The translations under genes were made by a program, and so were the position numbers. From contig NZ_JAIQDG010000007.1 of the NCBI RefSeq assembly GCF_020037125.1, forward strand, positions 233,250-297,249: DNA of 64,000 nt, read 5' to 3'. A model generated the notes under the pieces. The model made no database searches. It had not been told where the DNA came from and worked only from the letters and a program-made list of their open reading frames with translations. Shown piece after piece: positions 52,909 through 61,189 of this stretch; the stretch's first letter is position 1, and each line of letters begins with the position of its first letter. The DNA is from Myxococcus sp. RHSTA-1-4. GTDB taxonomy: Bacteria > Myxococcota > Myxococcia > Myxococcales > Myxococcaceae.

Positions 52909-53946
52909 TCAGGCCGAGCGGAGGTCCGCTTCGATGATGGGCTCCCGCGCGGAGTGGGTGGGCTCGGAGGCGCCCACCTCCAGGCGCGCGGCGATGCGGT
53001 AGTGCAGCGCCACCCGCTCCGTGCGCTGTCCGCCGAGCCGCTCGTCGGCGGGCGGCGACACCAGCGCGTAGGGCAGGGGCCAGCCGTTCACCACCAGCTC
53101 GCCGTGCGGGCCGAGCGCGCGCAGGAGGAACTCCAGCATGCGCGCCTGCGAGGGCCTGTCATTGGCGAAGGCCTGGAGCTGATAGTGGAGGTCCCAGCCG
53201 AAGCTGGGCGGGCGCAGCACGCTGCCTCCCGTGGAGAAGTCCCCCCGGCCGCGGGTGGCCGGCGTGCGCGCGTCGGACCAGGCAATCTCGTACTGGGTGA
53301 TGAGGAGGTACGGCGGCGTCGCGGACACCGGGACGCCGGGAGCGTTCACCACGGCCGGGACGGCGGTGTCCCCGAGGCGGAGCTTCCCGTCGAGCCTCGC
53401 GGCGAGGGCGGCCTCCACGTCTCCAATCATCTCCTCGCGCACGGCGATGACGTCATCCAGGAAGCAGGTGAAGGGCGAGGAGGCCTCCACGCAGCGGAGT
53501 TGCAGCACGCGCACGGCGGAGCGGACGGCCGGGTCCAGGTCCGAGAGCCCCAGGCGCACGGGCTCCCAGGTGGAGCGGGTGGAGACGGGCAGGAGCCGGT
53601 GCCAGGTGTTGGAGGGCGCGTCCGGGCCCACGGCGTCGCTGCCCAGCCGCAGCTCCAGGAAGAAGGGCAGGGGCCCGCCGGTGCCGTGGGTGACGCGGCT
53701 GCTCCACAGAGAGAGGCGCAGCTCGTCGAAGGGGCGCAGGTCCAGCGCGGCGGGCAGGGTGCGCCTCAGCAGGTGTCCCGTGGCGGCGCGGCTGGTGGTG
53801 ATGCGCAGGCTGCGGGCGTCGGCGCCGAAGCGGACGGTGGCGCTCTCCAGCGCGACGGTGAGCTCGCTGGACGGCGTGACGCCGTCGGGCGCGAGGGGCC
53901 GCCACGATGCCGCGTCATTCATCGCGTCGACGTCGAGCTGCGGCAC
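52909..53946 (-). CDS. Pvc16/DUF4255-like cap protein with an N-terminal beta-sandwich-like extension
   Basis: 345 aa if started at GTG 53946-53944, which has GGAGGT five bases upstream; ATG 53922 lacks an RBS. Residues about 30-175 are beta-rich (ATVRFGADARSLRITTS, LRPFDELRLSLWSSRV, WEPVRLGLSDLDP, VLQLRCVEASSPFTCFLDDV), like a carbohydrate-binding jelly roll. From about 183 (MIGDVEAALAARLDG) the sequence follows Pvc16-type proteins: PPYLLITQYEIAWSD, WDLHYQLQAFANDR, MLEFLLRALGPHGEL. Pvc16 caps the distal end of the tube. It is the first gene of the operon. Confidence 0.72.
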   Translation of the reverse strand: MPQLDVDAMNDAASWRPLAPDGVTPSSELTVALESATVRFGADARSLRITTSRAATGHLLRRTLPAALDLRPFDELRLSLWSSRVTHGTGGPLPFFLELRLGSDAVGPDAPSNTWHRLLPVSTRSTWEPVRLGLSDLDPAVRSAVRVLQLRCVEASSPFTCFLDDVIAVREEMIGDVEAALAARLDGKLRLGDTAVPAVVNAPGVPVSATPPYLLITQYEIAWSDARTPATRGRGDFSTGGSVLRPPSFGWDLHYQLQAFANDRPSQARMLEFLLRALGPHGELVVNGWPLPYALVSPPADERLGGQRTERVALHYRIAARLEVGASEPTHSAREPIIEADLRSA

Positions 53947-54130
53947 CCGGGACCTCCACTCGTGGCGGCAAATGGGCGCACAGGGTGGGGCCGCGCCGGG
54001 GTGGGGAACAATGGACCCGGGGACGGGGGGGAGTGTCGGTTTTGAGTCCGTGAGAGGTGCGCGGAGGGTGGTGCGAAGGTGGAGGAGAATGCAGGGGCCC
54101 GTGGGTTTCATCCGTAAGGGGGACTCACTC
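53947..54130. promoter_or_regulatory. Divergent promoter region of the injection-system operon
   Basis: This 184-base gap is the only sizeable space upstream of the 22-kb operon and also serves the divergent protease gene. It is G-rich on the plus strand. No convincing -35/-10 pair stands out, and a weak GTGCGCC-N-TTGC resemblance to a sigma-54 site lacks the invariant GG. Seen directly: GGAGGT before the minus start and AAGGGGG before the plus start. Confidence 0.4.
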
Positions 54131-55594
54131 ATGGAACCCAGGCACCCGGAGGTCCTGCACCTGCTCATGTCGCGCGCCGGGGAGCACCGGCCATTCCTCG
54201 AACGAGGGCTCCCGGTGGAAGCCGCCGGGAATGCGCCCGAGCCCGAGTACCTCCCGGAGCGGGCGGAGGTGCCACGGCTCGAAGACCCGGACGCCGCTCC
54301 CAGGGACCTGGCCGCGCAGCGCTGGGGTGTGATTGCTCCGGAGGGGACCGAGGGAGACGCGATGCTCCAGGCCCTGAAGCCGCTGCTCCAGCACCGTGCC
54401 CGGGAGCAAGGCGCCGAGGTGCGTGTCTACCGGGTCCCCGCCGGCATGGACGCGGCGGCGGCCGTGAAGTGGAGCAATGCGACGTACCGCGCCGAGCAGG
54501 TCCCCGAGGAGGAGCGGCCGAAGTACCTGTTGCTGCTGGGCGACCTGCATCAGGTCTCCATCGAGCTCCAGCAGGTGCTGGCCCCCGGCTCCTATGTGGG
54601 CAGGCTCCACGTCGCGACGCCGGCGGGCTCGGCGGACCTGGAGGGCTATGCCTCCTACGCGGAGAAGGTGCGGGCCTTCGAGACGGGCACCGCCGCGAGC
54701 GCCGTCCCCGAGGTCGTGCTCTACGTCGCGGCGGATGGCTCGGAGGCCACGAGGTACGGCCGTGAGCTGCTGGTGGAGCCCTTCCAGCGGATGGTGGAGA
54801 CGCAGTGGATGCCACGGCGGCCGGGCCTGGCGCTCCAGGTGCTCACCGGGAAGGGCGCGGGGCTGGAGACGCTCCTGGACACGGCCGCTGGGGCTCGCGC
54901 GGGCGTGATGCTGTCGGTGTCCCATGGCCTGGGACTGGAGGCGGAAAAGGCCTCGGAGGAGACGCGGTGGGCCCAGCAAGGGGCGCTCGACCTGGGGGCC
55001 GGGCAGTGGCTCACCCGTGAGCAGGTCCGTGACAGGACCTTCCTTCCCGGCGGCATGTGGTTCTGCCTCGCGTGCTTCGGCGCGGCCACTCCGGCCCGGA
55101 GCATGTACCACCCCTGGCTGGCGATGCTCGCCCAGCAACAGGATTACGACGTCCCGCTCGACGACGTGCTGAAGTGCCTGCCCGGTCCCAAGCAGCGGCC
55201 CTTCCTCGCCGCGTTGCCACAGGCCGCGCTGGCGAACCCGAGTGGGCCCCTGGCCGTCATCGGCCACAGCGACCTGGCCTGGTTGTTCAGCTTCTCGGAA
55301 GGCGACGAGGTGCCCCAGAGCCGCGCCTCGCGGGTTGCCTCGGTGCTGAAGGTGCTGGCCAACGGCGGCCGCGCCGGCGTCGCGCTCGGCACCCTGATGC
55401 GCGAATCCCTGCATGCGACCGAGGACCTGATGGCGGACTACGACCTCCGGCGCAGGGCGGAGCTGGACGGGCAGCCGGACCCCATCGAGCCGAAGGGCCA
55501 TGCCTTGCGATGGATGCTCCGCAACGACCTTCGCGGCTACATCCTCCTCGGAGACCCGGCGGCGAGGTTGTCATTCCGCAGCGCCACGGTTTGA
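54131..55594 (+). CDS. Caspase-fold (C25/CHAT-like) putative cysteine protease
   Basis: 487 aa from ATG 54131 after AAGGGGG. The core has the clan-CD pattern: hydrophobic strand YLLLLGDLHQVS, VGRLHVATPAGSADLEGYASY (gingipain-like), strand VMLSVSHGLGLE with candidate His265, and strand MWFCLACFGAATP with Cys312 and Cys315 as nucleophile candidates. The GDP/GDxA ending (YILLGDPAARL) also recalls CHAT/C25 proteins. No signal peptide. It is divergent from the injection-system operon and overlaps the 3' end of the convergent STAND gene by 58 bases. Roles as effector, processing protease or defence protein are all possible. Confidence 0.72.
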   Translation: MEPRHPEVLHLLMSRAGEHRPFLERGLPVEAAGNAPEPEYLPERAEVPRLEDPDAAPRDLAAQRWGVIAPEGTEGDAMLQALKPLLQHRAREQGAEVRVYRVPAGMDAAAAVKWSNATYRAEQVPEEERPKYLLLLGDLHQVSIELQQVLAPGSYVGRLHVATPAGSADLEGYASYAEKVRAFETGTAASAVPEVVLYVAADGSEATRYGRELLVEPFQRMVETQWMPRRPGLALQVLTGKGAGLETLLDTAAGARAGVMLSVSHGLGLEAEKASEETRWAQQGALDLGAGQWLTREQVRDRTFLPGGMWFCLACFGAATPARSMYHPWLAMLAQQQDYDVPLDDVLKCLPGPKQRPFLAALPQAALANPSGPLAVIGHSDLAWLFSFSEGDEVPQSRASRVASVLKVLANGGRAGVALGTLMRESLHATEDLMADYDLRRRAELDGQPDPIEPKGHALRWMLRNDLRGYILLGDPAARLSFRSATV

Positions 55595-58500
55595 TCCGGA
55601 ACGCGGCGGTAGTCGCGCTCGCACCGGGCATAGCCCTTCCGTGCTTTCGCCTCGCTCTCACGCAGGTAGTCCTCTCGCATCCGGGGGAGGAGGCAGTCCC
55701 GGTTCCGCTCCAGGAGGTCGTCGCGGCGCTCCGCGCGCGAGGCCGGCTTCTCGAGGTCCTCCGGCAGGTCCCACACCCGCGCCGTCCCATCCCACGACGC
55801 GGTGACGATGCGGCCGCTGCCGGCGAACATGGCGGAGCGGATCGGCCCCTCGTGTCCCTTCAGCACCCGGGGCACCCTGTCTTCGCCGACGAGCCACACC
55901 CTCGCCGTCCCATCCCACGACGCGGTGACGATGAACCGCCCATCCGGACTGAAGCGCGCGGAGAGGACGGGACCATCGTGCCGGAGGACGCCACGGGGCA
56001 CGGGATGACCGGCGCCCCAGTCCCACAGCCGTACGTCGCCATCCTGGGAGGCCGTGACGAGGCGCTGGCCATCCGGGCTGAAGGCCACCGAGAGGACCGG
56101 CCCCTTGTGCTTCTTCAGGATGGCCCTCGCGTCACCTCCTTCCGCGGGCCAGACCCGCAGGGTGGCATCTCGCGAGGTGGTGACGATGAACCGGTCGTCC
56201 GGGCTGAACGTCACGGAGGTGACCGGGCCCCCGTGCTCCCCCAGGCTGACGGGCGAGGCGGCGGCGCCATCCTCCACTGACCACACCCACGCTCGCCGCT
56301 CCATCGTGCCCGTGACGAGGCGCTGGCCATCCGAGCTGAGCGCGGCGGAGGTCACCGGGCTCGTGTGCGTGAAGACCCGGGGCCGCTCGCCCGGTGAGTC
56401 GAACCGCCAGACCACGGCGGTCTTGTCCCACGAACTCGTGACGAAGCGGCGGCCATCGGCGCTGAACGCCACGGAGGTGAGCGCCTGCGCGTGTTCCTCC
56501 GGCAGCAGCGTGGGCTCCCGGAAGCCCTCGGCGTCCCACACCCGCGCCCGGCCGTCCTGGGACGCGGTGACGACGTGCCGGCCATCCGGGCTGACGGCGG
56601 CGGAGGCCAGGGGCTCCTCATGCGCCATCACCCGGGAGACGAGCGGCTGCGTCGAGGCTTCCGCGCGCCACACCCGGGCCGTGCCGTCCTGAGAGGCGGT
56701 CACGAGACGCTGCGGCAGGCTCTCCTGGGTGAATGCCACCGAGTTGATGGGCGCCGTGTGCCCCCGAAGGATGAAGGGCGGCCCGGAGCCGTCCCACTGC
56801 CAGACCCGGGCGGTCCCATCCAGCGAGGCGGTCGCGATGTACTGGCGATCCGGGCTGAACGCCGCGGAGGTGACCGGCGCGTCGTGTTCCTCGAGTCTCC
56901 TGTCACGCACGAAGGGCTGCCCGGGGCCCTCGGTCCGCCACAGCCAGGCCGTCCCATCATGCGAAGTCGTGACGAGGCGCAGCCCATCCTGACTGAACGC
57001 GGCGAAGACGACCGGACCCCCATGTCCCCGGAGGGGTTTCCCCTCCCGCTCGAAGGAGTCTCCGCGTGCCCGCCACACCCGCACCGTCCTGTCCCACGAG
57101 GTCATGACGAGCCGCTGACCGTCCGGGCTGAACGCGGCGAAGTTGAGCCGCTCGCTGGACGAGCGATTCAGGACCTCGGGCGGCCCTTCGGGCAGGTCGA
57201 TGCGCCAGAGCCGCGCCACCCCGTCCCGCGCGACGGTGAGGATGCGCGCATTGTCCGGGTGGAACGTGGCGAAGCGGACCGAATCCGAGTGCGTGAACAC
57301 CAGCGGCGGCGTCCGCTCCCCGGTGGCCCACACCCGCGCGGTGCCATCCGCCGAGGCGGTGACGATGAGCCGGCCGTCCCGGCTGAACTCCGCGGCGGTG
57401 ACGGGCGCCGTATGGCCCCGCAGCTCCAGCGGCGCCTCATGGCCATCCGCGTTCCAGACCCGGACGACTCCGTCATCCGAGCCCGTGACGATGCGGCGGC
57501 CGTCCGGGCTGAAGGAGGCCGCGTTGACGGACTGGCCCTCGGGGCCGCGGAGCGTCACCTCCAGGAAGTTGGAGTCCATCGCCTCCAGGGCGAGGGCGTC
57601 CCACTGGCGGGCGGGCTTCGGGTGTTTGACCTCGGCGAGCAGCTTCATGGCCACGGCGGGCTGGCCCCGCTGCATCGCCTCGCGCGCGCCCGTCATCAGG
57701 GACTGGTTGACCGCGTCGCGCTTGTACATCCAGGCCATGAAGGCCAGGAAGAGCATCAGGAGGGCGAGGCTGCTCACCGCGAGCGTGATGCGGAGCATCC
57801 GGTTGCGCTGCGCGGCCTCCCACTGCTGCAACTCGAGCTGCCGGCGCCCCCGCTTGAGCTCGGTCACCTTGTTCGCCAGCCAGTCGTGGCCCAGCTCGAA
57901 GTACCGGCTGCCCTCGTGGTGCTCCGACCGCAGCACGGCCGCGTCCTGGAGCTGGGACAGCACCTGCTCGGCGCAGTCGGGCGACAGCACCTCGTACGCC
58001 TGCTGCTGGGTCACCAGGGTGCGGCTCCCGCCCTCGGCCACCAGGTACTCCTCCATCAGCCTCCGGGCGGAATACCCCTGGGTGGGGCCGAGCGCCTTCA
58101 ACGTGGTGTCCAGGTACCGGTGGAGGATGGGCTCCGCCGCCACCGGGCCCGTCTCGCCGTCGCACGTCCTGCGCTCCTCCCACAGGGCCCGGCAGACAAT
58201 CTGCGCGAAGGCGGCCTGGACCTCGGCCTCGGCGGAGTCGCTCTGTCCGGGCGTGCGCATCTGGAGCATGAGCTGCTGCATCTGCACCGGGCACCATTCC
58301 TGCGCGGGCACGCCCATCGCCGCCAGCCGGCAGACGATTCGTGTCATCTCCTTCACCGTCAGCGGACCCAGGCGGAAGCCGCGGTCCAGCAGCTCCCGGC
58401 TCGCGCGCGCCTGGTCCCGCAGCCGCCCCAGGTAGTCCTCGCGCAGGGACAGCACGAGCTGCCTGTCTCGCATGGGCTCCCGGAGGATGGCCGCCAGCGT

Positions 58501-58959
58501 GTCGATCAGCGCTCGCACCCCCTCCGGCTGGCGCGACGGCAGCAGCGTCTGTTCGAGCTGATCCAGGAAGAGGAGGATGGGGCGGCTGGAGCGCAGCTCC
58601 GCGAGCTGGAACGCTTCGTCGATCAGCTCGCGCGGGTTCCGGCCGTCGGGCATGTCACCCAGATCGAGGTCCACGAACATGCTCCGGGCCACCCGGTGGA
58701 GGGGGTCTTCGTGGGCCAGCCAGGCATCGACACAAACCGTGCGGATGCCGTGCTGCTCCCGGAGCTGGGGCAGGACCGCCGCCTGCATCAGCGAGGACTT
58801 GCCCGCGCCCGACGGACTGAAGAGCGAGACGCAGGGATGGGCGAGGATGCTGTTCGTCAGCCTCCGGGTGACCTCATCGCGGCAGAAGAAGCGCGACTGG
58901 TCCTCCGCCCGGTAGGGCTGGGGGCCCCGGAAGGGATTGAGGGAGTCAACGGCGCTCAT
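55537..58959 (-). CDS. nSTAND ATPase with membrane helix and 14 WD40 repeats
   Basis: 1140 aa; ATG 58957-58959 overlaps the CHAT gene stop (ATGA). The NTPase domain begins SLNPFRGPQPYRAEDQSRFF and has Walker A SPSGAGKSS (about 48-56) and Walker B RPILLFLDQLEQ (about 130-141), as in nSTAND1. A helical region follows, a membrane helix (ITLAVSSLALLMLFLAFMAW, about 390-410), then from about 465 fourteen WD40 repeats (14 RVW/RLW-like strand ends counted), enough for two propellers. STAND proteins sense ligands by their repeats and oligomerise. Linked by translation to a CHAT protein, so probably its activator or target (inference). Confidence 0.85.
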   Translation of the reverse strand: MSAVDSLNPFRGPQPYRAEDQSRFFCRDEVTRRLTNSILAHPCVSLFSPSGAGKSSLMQAAVLPQLREQHGIRTVCVDAWLAHEDPLHRVARSMFVDLDLGDMPDGRNPRELIDEAFQLAELRSSRPILLFLDQLEQTLLPSRQPEGVRALIDTLAAILREPMRDRQLVLSLREDYLGRLRDQARASRELLDRGFRLGPLTVKEMTRIVCRLAAMGVPAQEWCPVQMQQLMLQMRTPGQSDSAEAEVQAAFAQIVCRALWEERRTCDGETGPVAAEPILHRYLDTTLKALGPTQGYSARRLMEEYLVAEGGSRTLVTQQQAYEVLSPDCAEQVLSQLQDAAVLRSEHHEGSRYFELGHDWLANKVTELKRGRRQLELQQWEAAQRNRMLRITLAVSSLALLMLFLAFMAWMYKRDAVNQSLMTGAREAMQRGQPAVAMKLLAEVKHPKPARQWDALALEAMDSNFLEVTLRGPEGQSVNAASFSPDGRRIVTGSDDGVVRVWNADGHEAPLELRGHTAPVTAAEFSRDGRLIVTASADGTARVWATGERTPPLVFTHSDSVRFATFHPDNARILTVARDGVARLWRIDLPEGPPEVLNRSSSERLNFAAFSPDGQRLVMTSWDRTVRVWRARGDSFEREGKPLRGHGGPVVFAAFSQDGLRLVTTSHDGTAWLWRTEGPGQPFVRDRRLEEHDAPVTSAAFSPDRQYIATASLDGTARVWQWDGSGPPFILRGHTAPINSVAFTQESLPQRLVTASQDGTARVWRAEASTQPLVSRVMAHEEPLASAAVSPDGRHVVTASQDGRARVWDAEGFREPTLLPEEHAQALTSVAFSADGRRFVTSSWDKTAVVWRFDSPGERPRVFTHTSPVTSAALSSDGQRLVTGTMERRAWVWSVEDGAAASPVSLGEHGGPVTSVTFSPDDRFIVTTSRDATLRVWPAEGGDARAILKKHKGPVLSVAFSPDGQRLVTASQDGDVRLWDWGAGHPVPRGVLRHDGPVLSARFSPDGRFIVTASWDGTARVWLVGEDRVPRVLKGHEGPIRSAMFAGSGRIVTASWDGTARVWDLPEDLEKPASRAERRDDLLERNRDCLLPRMREDYLRESEAKARKGYARCERDYRRVPDQTVALRNDNLAAGSPRRM

Positions 58960-60998
58960 GGCCCCTCCACGTGAGGCTCCGCGTTGCTCAACGGCACCGC
59001 GAGCTGCGAGGCGCTCAGCTCCAGCACCGGGTCCGCGCCCTTCGGGGGCAGGATGCGCCCCCGTCTCCACAGCTCTTGTTCTCCCTCGCCCGGTTCGAGG
59101 ACCACCAGGCTGCCCTTCGGGAGCGGGCTCCTGCCGAAGAGCTGGTAGAGCAGCCTCCGGTGGTGCCAGGTCAGCATCGACATGCCCAGCACGAGGGCGG
59201 GCCTGTGGGTCAGGCTGGCGACCAGCTCGTCGACGAGATCCGGGGGGAACATGCTCCCGGCCTCTCCGGTCAGCATGCTGTCCAGCTCACTGACTCCGAA
59301 GAGATAGTCGTCCTCCGTGAGCAGGGCGCGCATGTAGGCGTTCGGAGGCAGGTAGCCGCAGTAGAGCCGGAGCAGGATGATGTCTCGCTCCGGGTTGAAC
59401 GAGCGGGGCGGGGTGGTGACGATCTCCCAGTCGCGCGCTCCCGCCTTGCGCTGGCGCAGCGTGGCCAGGCCCCCGTCCCGTCCGGGAGGGGGAGGATTGA
59501 TGACATGGATGGTGATGTCCGGCCGGTGCTTGTCGAGCGCCCGCTCCAGGATGGGGAACCGCAGGAGCGTGACGTGGACGCCGGGCGCGAGCCGGCGCGC
59601 CAGATCCTCCACCAGGGGCAGTGAGGCCGCGACCTTTCCGAACACATCCTGGAATTGGTTGTCCAGGTTCTGCTCCTCGAAGCGCAGCGCATAGTGCTGC
59701 GTGAGCGCGCTCATGGAGACTCCGTCGGGAATCGGTCCGACCTTCGAGGCGAGGTCCTCGATGAGCCGCCTGCGGAAGCCCTTCAGCATGTCGCGCTCGT
59801 TGCTCCAGCGGTCACCCAGAACCAGCGTGAAGGGCTTCTTCAGGAGCATGCGGAGGGCGGGCGACGGCTCGGGGGACTGGGGCTTCGGAGAGGGCGGAGG
59901 AGGCCGCTGGACCTCCCGGTGCTGGAAGTCGAACAGGACGGAGTCGTCTCCGCGCAGGAACAGCACGGGCGAGAACGCCTCCGCGGAGGAGCGGAACCTC
60001 GTGAGCACCGCCCGCCTGGCCGCGTTGAGGCTGACGGCCACGTCGCCGCGGCGCGCGGACTCGCGGGTGAGCGACTTGTAGAACTCCTCCGAGCAGTGCT
60101 GGGTGATGTCCGACTTGACGGGCCAGAGGTACGCGACGACAGCGCCGGCCGCCTTCTGGGCGAGGCACTCCGCCGCGCTGACCAGGCCTCCTGGCTGGGC
60201 CCCTTCGCAGGCATCCAGGACAATCAAGCGCAGGTACTCGCGACAGTGCTCGTGGAGATCCTGGGCAAGCAACTCCACGTCGAACCAGTCCGGAGTGCCC
60301 GTGTCATCGAGCATCTCGAGCTGGGGCCGGCCGCGCTCATCGACCCGCCCGTGACAGACGAGGTGGAGGATGTGGGGAGAGGGCGGGCGTGCCAGACGCT
60401 TGATCAGCGCGGAGCGGCGTGCCTGGGCGCCCACGAGGAAATCGAACTCGACCTCTCCGTTCCGGATGGGCTCATCGAGCGCGGCCTGAAGCCGGGTGAC
60501 CGTCGCGCGGCCGACGAGTGAGACTCCCAGGACCCGGACTGCCCCGCTCACCTCCCGACAGACGGCTCGCCGGTTCGAGACGACGCTCCGCGCCACGAGC
60601 ACCTCATCCGAGTTGCCAAGGAAGCCCTGGTTCGTATCGGGCTGGCAGAGGGCCTCCCACGGGATGGCCTGGAGCGAGCGCTCATGCTTGAGCCCCAGGC
60701 GCAGCAGGAGCGCCTCTTCCTGGCGGTACCCATGCTGCCGCTGCATCACGTCTCGAAGGTCCGCATGGAGCAGGGCCTTGTAGAGCCGCTGGGCCTGTAG
60801 GAGTTCCTCCTGGAGTTCCTTGCCGTGCTTCGCCGCCTGGCGGATCTGCTCGCCGAAGGCCTCCACGTCCTCGACGGTGGTATTGGGAAGGATGTGGGGG
60901 GCGGGATTCTCGCCGTCACTGCCCCGGCCCGAGGCTCGGAGCTGGTCTCCGACGCGATCGATGTCGATCTGCAACCACAGCCGCTTCTCCATGGTCAT
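58956..60998 (-). CDS. CHAT-domain putative protease with SIR2-like C-terminus
   Basis: 680 aa from ATG 60996-60998. Residues about 20-350 are a CHAT caspase-like domain: KHERSLQAIPWEALCQ, His at about 216 in ILHLVCHGRVDERG, Cys at about 262 in LIVLDACEGAQPGG, and GAVVAYLWPVKSD. After a Pro-rich linker the C-terminal 300 residues carry LVLGDRWSNERDML, LLRLYCGYLPPN, LLTEDDYLFGVSEL and RPALVLGMSMLTWHHRRLLYQLFGR, resembling SIR2_2-type domains of defence proteins, though the NAD-binding G-A-G motif is not obvious. Stop and start overlap the STAND gene. Confidence 0.8.
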   Translation of the reverse strand: MTMEKRLWLQIDIDRVGDQLRASGRGSDGENPAPHILPNTTVEDVEAFGEQIRQAAKHGKELQEELLQAQRLYKALLHADLRDVMQRQHGYRQEEALLLRLGLKHERSLQAIPWEALCQPDTNQGFLGNSDEVLVARSVVSNRRAVCREVSGAVRVLGVSLVGRATVTRLQAALDEPIRNGEVEFDFLVGAQARRSALIKRLARPPSPHILHLVCHGRVDERGRPQLEMLDDTGTPDWFDVELLAQDLHEHCREYLRLIVLDACEGAQPGGLVSAAECLAQKAAGAVVAYLWPVKSDITQHCSEEFYKSLTRESARRGDVAVSLNAARRAVLTRFRSSAEAFSPVLFLRGDDSVLFDFQHREVQRPPPPSPKPQSPEPSPALRMLLKKPFTLVLGDRWSNERDMLKGFRRRLIEDLASKVGPIPDGVSMSALTQHYALRFEEQNLDNQFQDVFGKVAASLPLVEDLARRLAPGVHVTLLRFPILERALDKHRPDITIHVINPPPPGRDGGLATLRQRKAGARDWEIVTTPPRSFNPERDIILLRLYCGYLPPNAYMRALLTEDDYLFGVSELDSMLTGEAGSMFPPDLVDELVASLTHRPALVLGMSMLTWHHRRLLYQLFGRSPLPKGSLVVLEPGEGEQELWRRGRILPPKGADPVLELSASQLAVPLSNAEPHVEGP

Positions 60999-61189
60999 CT
61001 ATCCCCCCAGAGGAGGAGGAGTCGCCGGGAGGCGGCTGTGAGGCCACTGGCAATGTTGTGATGGCAGGGTGCTCGCCGGGCGGCACCTCGGCAGGACGGA
61101 TGCTCCGTGACTGGGTGCACCTGGGCTCGGGCGGAGGCTGCCCGGGTGATGCCGCTTCTGGGCGAGGCGGCACCACCCAGGCCGGAGGC

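Noticed and set aside
31851..53946. Prophage
   Set aside because: No head, packaging, integration, lysis or replication gene, and a cap protein of the eCIS kind is present.
31851..53946. Type VI secretion system
   Set aside because: Hub and spike are separate gpD/gpV proteins, and no TssJ, TssL, TssM or ClpV-like gene is present.
53947..54130. Sigma-54 promoter for the injection operon
   Set aside because: The nearest match on the minus strand lacks the invariant GG of the -24 element.
55600..57520. Tandem repeat array or CRISPR-like periodicity
   Set aside because: The periodic similarity of about 130 bases is caused by WD40 repeats in the coding sequence; there are no identical short repeats with unique spacers.
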